From assembly GCF_000219215.1 (NCBI RefSeq), contig NC_015726.1, forward strand, positions 1,674,001 to 1,738,000: a stretch of DNA of 64,000 bases. Reading direction: 5' to 3'. The stretch comes from Cupriavidus necator N-1 (GTDB lineage Bacteria > Pseudomonadota > Gammaproteobacteria > Burkholderiales > Burkholderiaceae). The position numbers and the translations under genes were made by a program. Shown piece by piece: positions 57,427-64,000 of the stretch. The notes below the pieces were generated by a model. It was not told where the DNA came from, did no database searches, and saw only the letters and a program-made list of their open reading frames with translations. The number at the start of each line of letters is the position of its first letter. Positions within the stretch are counted from its first letter, which is position 1.

Positions 57427-58581
57427 ATGGGATCCTGGATATCGATGGACGAGGCCTGCAGCCGCCTTGGCGTGCGCCCGCAGACGATCTACGCTTACGT
57501 CAGCCGAGGCAAGCTGGAAGTCATTTCCGATCCGGCCGACACGCGCCGCAGCCTCTACCGCGCCGAAGATGTCGCCACCCTCGCCAAACGCAAGCAGGCC
57601 GGGCGCAAGCACGAGACCGTGGCGACCAATACGCTGTTTGGCGCGGAACCCAGCATCCCGACCGCTCTCTCCACGTTCGTGCGCGAGCGCTTGTACTACC
57701 GCGGACAAGACGCGGTGACCCTGGCCGGCTCGGCCAGCCTGGAGGAGGTGGCGCAATTGCTGTGGGACGCCGAGCAAGCCGTCGACTTTTCATGCTCGAC
57801 ACGCATCGGCAAGCCGCCCGGGCGCGTGGCGGCGTTCACGGGCCTGGCTACACTGGCCGCCACCGGACACTCCACGCACGGGCGCATGACACGCGTCCTG
57901 CACCAGGAATGCCAAAGCCTGGTGGGCCAACTGGCCAATGCCTTTGGTGCGCACGCGGGGCAACAACCCTTGCACCTGCGTCTTGCGCAAGGGTGGAAAC
58001 AATCCCTGCAGGTGGCAGAGCTGCTGCGGACCGCCATGGTGCTACTGGTCGACCACGAACTGACGAGCTCGGCCTTTGCCGCGCGCATCGCGGCGTCCAC
58101 TGGCGCATCCTTGCCGGCCTGCCTGCTGTCCGGCCTGACCACGCTGTCCGGGCCCTTGCATGGCGATGCCTCGGGCCGCGTCAAGGCGCTGTTCAACGAA
58201 GTGGAACGGCAAGGCGAGGATCAGGTGATCGCCCACCATCTGTCCACCGGATTGCCCCTGGCAGGCTTCGGACATCACCTCTATCCCGATGGCGATCCTC
58301 GCGCGGCAGCCCTGTTGGCCCTGTTCGACCCACCGGAAGTCATTCGGCGCTTTATCGAGAAGGCAACCAAACTGACCGGCTTGCAGCCCAATATGGACGT
58401 GGCCCTGGCGGCCCTCGTCACACACTATGGGCTGCCGGACGATGCCGCGTTCGGGATGTTTGCCACGGCACGCAGCATTGGACTGCTGGCCCACAGCCTG
58501 GAGCAGTTGGGCGTGGGGCAGGTGATACGTCCGCGGGGGCGCTATGTCGGGACGATGCCTGAAAAGGTTGGCGAGCGTTGA
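57427..58581 (+). CDS. citrate synthase-family enzyme with N-terminal helix-turn-helix domain
   Basis: A 384-residue fusion. Residues 1-60 form a MerR/excisionase-type HTH (SMDEACSRLGVRPQTIYAYV, then a YRAEDVATL wing). Residues 65-384 are a short citrate synthase domain in which the catalytic triad is kept: H245 (SGPLHG), H283 (GFGHHLYP) and D324 (QPNMD). The ATG at 57427 and a TTG at 57412 are both possible starts. An active enzyme is expected, perhaps condensing an acyl-CoA with an oxoacid, and the HTH suggests self-control through the upstream palindrome. It diverges from the 2-hydroxyacid dehydrogenase/SDR/Bug operon. Confidence 0.83.
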   Translation: MGSWISMDEACSRLGVRPQTIYAYVSRGKLEVISDPADTRRSLYRAEDVATLAKRKQAGRKHETVATNTLFGAEPSIPTALSTFVRERLYYRGQDAVTLAGSASLEEVAQLLWDAEQAVDFSCSTRIGKPPGRVAAFTGLATLAATGHSTHGRMTRVLHQECQSLVGQLANAFGAHAGQQPLHLRLAQGWKQSLQVAELLRTAMVLLVDHELTSSAFAARIAASTGASLPACLLSGLTTLSGPLHGDASGRVKALFNEVERQGEDQVIAHHLSTGLPLAGFGHHLYPDGDPRAAALLALFDPPEVIRRFIEKATKLTGLQPNMDVALAALVTHYGLPDDAAFGMFATARSIGLLAHSLEQLGVGQVIRPRGRYVGTMPEKVGER

Positions 58582-58613
58582 ATCACAGGTAGCGGCCGGG
58601 CCTGATTGGCAGA

Positions 58614-59243
58614 TCAATTCAGGCCGGTAATGTAGTTGGCGAGATTCCTGATGTCGTCATCACTTAGGTTGCGCGACACGCTGGTCATGCTCCCCGCGTC
58701 ATTGGTACGCCGCCTGGCGCGGAAATCCTCCAGCTGCTTGACGATATACGCGTACTGCTGCCCGGCTACCCGCGGTATTTCGTTCTGCCCGGCAAATCCT
58801 CCGAGGTGGCACATCGTGCACAGCACTTCTTCGGACTTTCTGCGCCCGGCGGCGACCCGCGCTGTGTCGACCTTGTAGGTCGACGCTGTCGGCGTCTGCG
58901 CGGCAAAGTAGTCGGACAGGTCCTGCATGTCCTCTTTTGACAAAGGCGTGGCCATTGGCGACATGGCAGGGTCGCTGCGCCGTCCTTCCTTGAAGTCACG
59001 CAACTGCAGGTAGAGGTAGCGCGCGGTCTGTCCCGCCAGATGCGGATAGGCAGGATTGGTGGAATTGCCCTGCGGACCATGGCAGGCAACGCAGACCTGC
59101 GCCTTGGCCTGCCCGGCGGCCGCTTCGGCACGGGTATTGCCGCTTGCGGCCAACAGTGCCAGCAGTGCAGTCACCATGGCGGGCACCGCGGCGCGCCGCG
59201 CCGCGGGAAGGCGGCGGCGCGGACGGAGCGGGATAGTCGGCAT
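58614..59243 (-). CDS. dihaem cytochrome c (c4-like)
   Basis: A 209-residue periplasmic cytochrome with two haem-binding motifs, C51-VA-C54-H55 and C142-TM-C145-H146, each in a c-type domain of about 90 residues. The signal sequence spans about residues 1-40; the start at 59243 has a weak ribosome site, and an ATG at 59180 is an alternative with a normal-length signal. It follows the PQQ dehydrogenase by 22 nt and is its probable electron acceptor. Confidence 0.87.
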   Translation of the reverse strand: MPTIPLRPRRRLPAARRAAVPAMVTALLALLAASGNTRAEAAAGQAKAQVCVACHGPQGNSTNPAYPHLAGQTARYLYLQLRDFKEGRRSDPAMSPMATPLSKEDMQDLSDYFAAQTPTASTYKVDTARVAAGRRKSEEVLCTMCHLGGFAGQNEIPRVAGQQYAYIVKQLEDFRARRRTNDAGSMTSVSRNLSDDDIRNLANYITGLN

Positions 59244-59265
59244 TCCGGGATCGCTTTCGGCGAAC

Positions 59266-60996
59266 CTATTGCACCGCAAAGACAAAGATGCTGTTGCCAC
59301 GCTTGAAGTCGAGCTGGGTGTTGCCGCCGGCCGCGACGGCAATGTACTGCTTGCCGCCGACGGTATAGGACACTGGCGGCGAATTCACGCCGGCCCCGCA
59401 CTGGAACTGCCACAGCATCTTGCCGTTGGCCGCATCGAATGCCTTGAACAGGCCGTTGCCTTCGCCAGTGAAGACGAGGCCGCCGGCCGTTGCCAGCACG
59501 CCGCCGATCAGCGGCTGCTCGGTCTTGTAATCCCACGCCACCTTGCCGCTATCGATATTGACCGCCGAGAGCTTGCCCCACTGCTGCTCGCTCGGGATGA
59601 CCTTGAAGGCGCCGCCCAGCCACAGCTTGCCGCCTGGATAGGGGACATCTTCGACCTGGTAGGTCATTGGCTGATGCAGGTTGGCGGCATAGGCAAGCCG
59701 CATCTTGGGGTTGAACGCCATCGGCGACCATTCCACTCCCCCGTTGGCGCCCGGCAGCATGCGCGCACCTTGCGGGGTGGGCAGGGTCCACATGTTCTCC
59801 TGCGGGATCATTGCCTGCGAGAAGCGGATCAGTCGGCCGTCGCGGCGGTCGTGCACATAGACGTGCCCGGTCTTGCCGCCGTGGATGACGCCCGGGATCA
59901 TCTGGCCTTTTTCATCGCGCACGTCGACGAGGATCGGCGGACTGGCTGCATCCAGGTCCCACACGTCATGGGCGATATATTGCGAGTGCCACTTGTAGGC
60001 GCCGGTGTTCAGGTCGACCGCGACCAGGGAATCGGTGTACAGGTTGTCTCCGGGACGGATCGCGCCGTACAGGTCGGGCGACGGATTGCCCACCACGAAG
60101 ATCGCCAGCTTGTTGGCGCGGTCGACCGCCGGGGCCATCCACACGCCACCACCAAGCGTCTTGTAGAAGTCGCCGCCCTTGTCGGCCAGCATCTTCTTCT
60201 CGGCGGCGATGTCGCGCTTCATGTCGCGCCCGGTGGCGTCCTTGGTGGCCCACACCCCTTCATGGCCCTTCTCGGGGATGGTGTGGAAGGTCCACAGCAG
60301 CTTGCCGTCGGTCGTGCTGAACGCCTTGACGAAGCCGCGGATGCCGTATTCGCCGCCATTGGTGCCGATCAGGACCTTGTCGTCGACGACCACCGGCGCC
60401 ATGGTCTCGGAGTAGCCGAGTTCCGGGTCAGCGATCTGGGTTTCCCACAGCAGCTTGCCGGTCCTGGCATCAAGCGCGACCAGCTTGGCATCGAGCGTGC
60501 CCATGTAGAGGCGATCGCCGCTGATTGCCACGCCACGGTTGTTAGGCCCGCAGCAGAACGTGGTGACCGGTCCCATCTTGTGCTTGTAGTGCCAGAACTC
60601 CTTCCCCGTCACCGCGTCGATGGCATAGACGTGGTTGTAGGAAGTCGTCAGGAACATGACCCCGTTTACGACGATCGGCGCAGTCTCCATCGACTCCATC
60701 ACTGCCGTCTGGAAGATGAAGGCGGGGCGCAGCCTGGCGACGTTCTTCGTGTTGATCTGCGCCGCTGGATGGTAGCGCATCTGCACGTACGACCCGTTGG
60801 AGTGCAGCCAGTCGTTGCCGTTGGTGCCTGCAGCATCCAACTGTGCCTGGGTGACCGGGCGCAGCGCACTGGACATAGGCGCGCCTGGCGTGGTCGCGCT
60901 GCCCTGGATATCCTCGGCGGCGAGCGCGGCGGATGCATGGAAGGCGAGGAACAGCAAGGGGAGGGTGTGCCGGGAGAGGCGAGAGAATGAGAGCAT
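59266..60996 (-). CDS. PQQ-dependent alcohol dehydrogenase (methanol/ethanol dehydrogenase family)
   Basis: A 576-residue periplasmic quinoprotein with a signal peptide (about 1-27) and an eight-bladed propeller. Adjacent cysteines 148-149 form the typical vicinal disulfide. Metal and active-site candidates are E216, N304 and D347, plus D349 two residues on (WDLD). That extra aspartate occurs in lanthanide enzymes but also in the glucose dehydrogenase group, so the metal is open. AAGGAG precedes the ATG at 60996; the frame continues open to 61419 without a plausible signal. Expected to oxidise an alcohol or polyol and pass electrons to the adjacent cytochrome c. No C-terminal haem domain. Confidence 0.88.
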   Translation of the reverse strand: MLSFSRLSRHTLPLLFLAFHASAALAAEDIQGSATTPGAPMSSALRPVTQAQLDAAGTNGNDWLHSNGSYVQMRYHPAAQINTKNVARLRPAFIFQTAVMESMETAPIVVNGVMFLTTSYNHVYAIDAVTGKEFWHYKHKMGPVTTFCCGPNNRGVAISGDRLYMGTLDAKLVALDARTGKLLWETQIADPELGYSETMAPVVVDDKVLIGTNGGEYGIRGFVKAFSTTDGKLLWTFHTIPEKGHEGVWATKDATGRDMKRDIAAEKKMLADKGGDFYKTLGGGVWMAPAVDRANKLAIFVVGNPSPDLYGAIRPGDNLYTDSLVAVDLNTGAYKWHSQYIAHDVWDLDAASPPILVDVRDEKGQMIPGVIHGGKTGHVYVHDRRDGRLIRFSQAMIPQENMWTLPTPQGARMLPGANGGVEWSPMAFNPKMRLAYAANLHQPMTYQVEDVPYPGGKLWLGGAFKVIPSEQQWGKLSAVNIDSGKVAWDYKTEQPLIGGVLATAGGLVFTGEGNGLFKAFDAANGKMLWQFQCGAGVNSPPVSYTVGGKQYIAVAAGGNTQLDFKRGNSIFVFAVQ

Positions 60997-61349
60997 GGGG
61001 CGCTCCTTATTCGATTCTTGTCGACCTGGCCGCTTGGGTGAGCGACACGCACAAGCCGATGCGTATCGTGGCGAGGCAAAGCAGGCCCTGCCGCGCGTCG
61101 AAGCGGCCCCGAGGTGAAGTGCAGTATAGGCAAGAACCCAAGCAAAACAACAAGCACACGCAGCGCGGCTTTCTGCACTGCAAGGACATCGTTGAACCGA
61201 TGCATTGCAGCATGAAAAGGCCGCTTGAATTTGTGCTTCCTGCGCACAAGACTTAGCGGGCGGGTAAGCAGAAGAACCGGGAATTGCCTTGCGTTGCGGT
61301 ACCCGTCTTGCGCAATGCATCGCGCCGGTTGTCATCGGAGGAGCCGGAT
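60997..61349. other. divergent promoter region between PQQ dehydrogenase and ankyrin genes
   Basis: No gene is supported. The region contains the ribosome sites of both neighbours and an A-rich patch at about 61135-61165 that may be a promoter. I see no strong inverted repeat or riboswitch-like fold. Confidence 0.4.
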
Positions 61350-62030
61350 ATGAATCGTGATCTGCGAAGGATTTCAATGGTGTGCGTGTGCGCGCTTGGC
61401 CTGCTTGCAGCTCGGGCACTTGCCGATGACGACATCAGCCTGAACGCGCGGTTGCTGGCTTCGGCGCGCGCCGGGGACGAGGCCGGGGTGCTCGGCGCGC
61501 TGAAGCAGGGCGCCGCGCCGGACTCGCGCAGCCGCATCGGCGACACGCCATTGCTGACGGCATCAAAGCGCGGCCTGACCGGCATGGCGCGTGTGCTGGT
61601 GGAACACGGCGCTAACGTCAGCCTGCCGAACGTGCAAGGCGTGACGCCGCTGATGGCGGCTGCGTTTGGTGGCTACCAGGAGATCACCGCGATGCTGCTG
61701 GCGCGTCATGCCGAGCTGAACGCCACCGACCGCGTCAGCAAGACCGCCATGATCTACGCAGCGGGAGAGGGCCGCACGGCGGTGGTGAGGCAGTTGCTCG
61801 ATGCCGGCGTCGATATCAACGCGCGCTACGCACATGGCCTGACGGCACTGATGTGGGCGGCCGGCTATGACATGAGTGACGTGGTCCAGTTGCTGCTCTC
61901 GCGTGGTGCAAATGCCTCGTTGCAGGATGATCGCGGGCTGACTGCGCGCGAGATTGCCGAGCAGGCTGGTGCGAAGAACGTGGCCGCCGCGCTGGCGGGC
62001 AGCCAGACCGCAGCGGCACCGGCGAAGTAG
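61350..62030 (+). CDS. secreted ankyrin-repeat protein
   Basis: A 226-residue protein with a signal sequence (about residues 1-25, ending ALA) and about five ankyrin repeats of 33 residues (for example [60 protein letters not shown]). Ankyrin repeats bind other proteins, and the periplasmic location suggests a partner there. GGAGGAG precedes the ATG at 61350. It lies between two minus-strand PQQ-linked gene sets, so a link with that pathway is plausible. Confidence 0.85.
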   Translation: MNRDLRRISMVCVCALGLLAARALADDDISLNARLLASARAGDEAGVLGALKQGAAPDSRSRIGDTPLLTASKRGLTGMARVLVEHGANVSLPNVQGVTPLMAAAFGGYQEITAMLLARHAELNATDRVSKTAMIYAAGEGRTAVVRQLLDAGVDINARYAHGLTALMWAAGYDMSDVVQLLLSRGANASLQDDRGLTAREIAEQAGAKNVAAALAGSQTAAAPAK

Positions 62031-62041
62031 CGCCGCTGCGC

Positions 62042-63106
62042 TTACGGCGAATCGATCGAACCCACGCTCTTGGGATAGGTCACGATGCCCCAGCTCAGCG
62101 GCAGCCCGTCGAACTGGCGCACCGGCTCGTAGGTGCGTGCGTCGATGACATAGACCGCATTGGAGCGCCCGCAGGCCACCAGCAGCCGCGCATCGTCCGG
62201 CGTGAAGCTGAAATGCCAGCAGCGCTTGCCTATCGCGATGTCGGCCAGCGACGCGAAGGTCTGCGCATCGAACACCTGCAGCGTGTCGGCGCGCGAGGCG
62301 GCGACGAACAGGCGCTCACCGGCGCGATCGAACGCCACCCCGTAGGGACCCGTGCGCGTCGGCACGGTGCGCAGCACGCGGAAGTTCGTGGCGTCGAGCA
62401 CGACGAAGGCATTGGCTGATTCCAGCGTCACCACATAGCGGTTGCCGTCCGGGCTTGCCTTGATGCCGCGCGGGCGCGAACCGGCGGGCATTGGCAGCAG
62501 CTTTACTTGCCTGCCGCTGGCGTTCTCATAGACCGTGACGGTGTCGTCGCCTTCATTGGTGACCAGCATCAGCTTGCCGTCGCGCGAGAACTCGATACCT
62601 TCGGTTTCCAGCCCGCTGCGGATCCTACGGTTCACGCGCCAGTCCTTGAGGTCGATCACGGCGATTTCCGCCGGCAGGGGCTTGTCGTCATCGCTTTTAC
62701 CCTTCGCGGATGGGGGCGGCGCGGCCCCGGGCGGGCCGGAGCGCTCGCCCGGTTCGTAGGTGACGAAGGCCTGGTTCCCGGCCACGCGCACGAACTCCGG
62801 GTTCTGTCCGATCGGCACGCGGCGAACCAGCTGCCCCGTGGCAAGGTCAATTACCGACAGGTCGCCCGTACCCTTGTTGGCCGCCAGCAGGTATTTGCCA
62901 TCCGTGGTCACAGCCAGTCCGCGCGGCCCCTTGCCCCCGGCCGGGAGGCTGGGCATGACTTCGAGCCGGTCCAGGTCGATGACGGCGATGCCGCCGCCTT
63001 CGGTCGACACATAGGCCTGCGCTGCGTCGGCGGCGACCGGGCACACCAGCGCCAGGAGGCCAGCGGCCAGCATGTGTCGCGTACGGGATGGAAGGTGCGA
63101 AGGCAT
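62042..63106 (-). CDS. YVTN/YncE-type beta-propeller protein associated with PQQ catabolism
   Basis: A 354-residue periplasmic seven-bladed propeller with a signal peptide (about residues 1-29) and repeated IAVIDLDRLEV, DLSVIDLATGQLV and LQVFDAQTFASL blades. It resembles the group named PQQ-dependent catabolism-associated beta-propeller proteins, which accompany PQQ alcohol dehydrogenases. A low-complexity insert (GPPGAAPPPSAKGKSDDD) lies near residues 124-141. GGAG precedes the ATG at 63106. It is 37 nt downstream of a TonB-dependent receptor gene. Confidence 0.85.
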   Translation of the reverse strand: MPSHLPSRTRHMLAAGLLALVCPVAADAAQAYVSTEGGGIAVIDLDRLEVMPSLPAGGKGPRGLAVTTDGKYLLAANKGTGDLSVIDLATGQLVRRVPIGQNPEFVRVAGNQAFVTYEPGERSGPPGAAPPPSAKGKSDDDKPLPAEIAVIDLKDWRVNRRIRSGLETEGIEFSRDGKLMLVTNEGDDTVTVYENASGRQVKLLPMPAGSRPRGIKASPDGNRYVVTLESANAFVVLDATNFRVLRTVPTRTGPYGVAFDRAGERLFVAASRADTLQVFDAQTFASLADIAIGKRCWHFSFTPDDARLLVACGRSNAVYVIDARTYEPVRQFDGLPLSWGIVTYPKSVGSIDSP

Positions 63107-63143
63107 GACGTTCTCCTCGTTGCCCGGATGCATGGCGGCCCGC

Positions 63144-64000
63144 TCAGGGCCCGCCCCATTCATAACGCACGCCGACCAGGAACAGCCGGGGCGCGCCCGG
63201 TGCCACAAAGCGCTCGACGGGTACGGCCGCGCCGGGCAACAGCAGCGTGCCGCCCGGGAACAGGTTGTAGCCCGCCTGTCCGTAAGTCTCGTAGCGGCGG
63301 TCGAACAGGTTGTCGATGCGCCCATAGAGTTGCCAGCGCGGCGAGAACTGCCAGCTGGCGCGCAGGTTCAGCAGCAGGTAGCCAGCGGTGCGGGCAAGGC
63401 CGGGGTCCTGCGCGCTGAGCGCGCCATCCTCGTTGCCCGCGACTGGACGCGATGACGATACGATCACGTCGCCGCCCACGCTGATGGTGGCGGTCGCGCG
63501 CCAGTCTGCGCCGAGCTTGAAGCTGTGCAGCGGGATTCCTGCCATGCGCGTGCCCGGATGCACCGCCACCGGCGCAGCGAAGGGGGTATGCAACTGGCCG
63601 TCCGCCTGGTAGGTCGCTTGCGTGTAGCTGTAGCCGGCGCGCAGCGTCAGCCGGCCCAGCCGCTGCCGCAAGCCCAGCTCAAGGCCCTGGTTGCGGGTCT
63701 TCGGGAAGTTCGAGAAATAGCCCAGCGGACTGAACGGCGAGCGCTGAAAGATGATGTCGTCGGTGTTGTTGCTGCGGTATAGCGCCAGGGTCAGTTCAGT
63801 GGTGTCAGCCGGCTGCCAGCGTCCGCCCAGCTCCAAGGTGCGCGTGACCACCTGGCGCAGGGGGGGATCGGCCTGCAGGCCGGTAGGAAGCTGGCAGGCA
63901 TTTGCAGGGTCCGCGCAACCCAGCTCGATCGCCGTGGGCATGCGTGTGCCCTGCGAAGCGGAGCCGAATATCGTCAGGCTGTCGAACAGCGCGTGCGATG
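63144..64000 (-). CDS. TonB-dependent receptor, C-terminal part
   Basis: The last 285 or so residues of an outer-membrane receptor; its start lies beyond the window. The frame shows amphipathic barrel strands and the usual GSASQGTRMPTAIELGC loop, a LRASWQFSPRWQLYGRIDNLFDRRY segment and a C-terminal VGVRYEW strand ending near an aromatic residue. It imports a scarce ligand with TonB energy. Position ahead of a PQQ-associated propeller gene suggests PQQ, a metal chelate or a related cofactor, but the plug domain that would help is not in view. Confidence 0.85.
   Translation of the reverse strand, partial: SHALFDSLTIFGSASQGTRMPTAIELGCADPANACQLPTGLQADPPLRQVVTRTLELGGRWQPADTTELTLALYRSNNTDDIIFQRSPFSPLGYFSNFPKTRNQGLELGLRQRLGRLTLRAGYSYTQATYQADGQLHTPFAAPVAVHPGTRMAGIPLHSFKLGADWRATATISVGGDVIVSSSRPVAGNEDGALSAQDPGLARTAGYLLLNLRASWQFSPRWQLYGRIDNLFDRRYETYGQAGYNLFPGGTLLLPGAAVPVERFVAPGAPRLFLVGVRYEWGGP

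Noticed and set aside
59056..60990. A 644-codon plus-strand open frame opposite the PQQ dehydrogenase
   Set aside because: Shadow of the quinoprotein gene; no domain, and the minus strand has a signal peptide, vicinal cysteines and propeller repeats.

Overview
This 64 kb window is GC-rich, densely coding DNA from a Burkholderiales bacterium. Cupriavidus or a close relative is most likely. The evidence is four orphan Bug/TctC-type solute-binding proteins, six LysR regulators, a full malonate decarboxylase cluster, a cyoABCD quinol oxidase, a family B DNA polymerase II, and many small catabolic operons each facing its own regulator. I found no rRNA, tRNA, CRISPR array, insertion sequence or integrase. 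It reads as a stable accessory or secondary-replicon region for catabolism, not an island.

Layout. 1-2.5 kb: salicylate 5-hydroxylase oxygenase genes (nagG, partial nagH) divergent from a NahR-like regulator. 2.8-11.5 kb: malonate utilisation (MatC-type carrier, mdcR, mdcABCDEGH). 11.5-14.5 kb: a PEBP protein, an MFS transporter and two hypothetical genes. 14.5-20.7 kb: one minus-strand run, cyoABCD then a siroheme sulfite/nitrite reductase and a DUF934 protein. 20.9-30.5 kb: a MocR-type regulator, LysR/Bug/aminotransferase and GST genes, then an argininosuccinate-lyase-like enzyme with a Bug protein facing a LysR regulator, then a VOC protein. 30.5-39.4 kb: a small RRM-like protein, PolB, and a tripartite RND efflux operon. 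39.6-46 kb: an overlapping four-gene operon (IorB/IorA-type molybdenum hydroxylase, membrane metallophosphoesterase, GMC oxidoreductase). 46-52 kb: amidase and Bug, divergent LysR, D-amino-acid dehydrogenase, Ap4A phosphorylase. 52-58.6 kb: DUF3422 protein, LysR, a Bug/SDR/2-hydroxyacid-dehydrogenase operon with a small gene remnant at its end, and a divergent helix-turn-helix/citrate-synthase fusion. 58.6-64 kb: PQQ dehydrogenase with dihaem cytochrome c, an ankyrin protein, a beta-propeller protein and the end of a TonB-dependent receptor.

The recurring logic is one regulator, one periplasmic binding protein and one or two enzymes per unknown organic acid. The malonate, salicylate, quinol oxidase and efflux modules are readily recognised. 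The least explained parts are the Mo-hydroxylase/phosphoesterase/GMC operon, the HTH-citrate synthase with a perfect palindrome in its promoter, the ArgH-like lyase with a Bug protein and an opine-type LysR, and a 19-bp inverted repeat found at two sites flanking one LysR gene that suggests a two-operon regulon.
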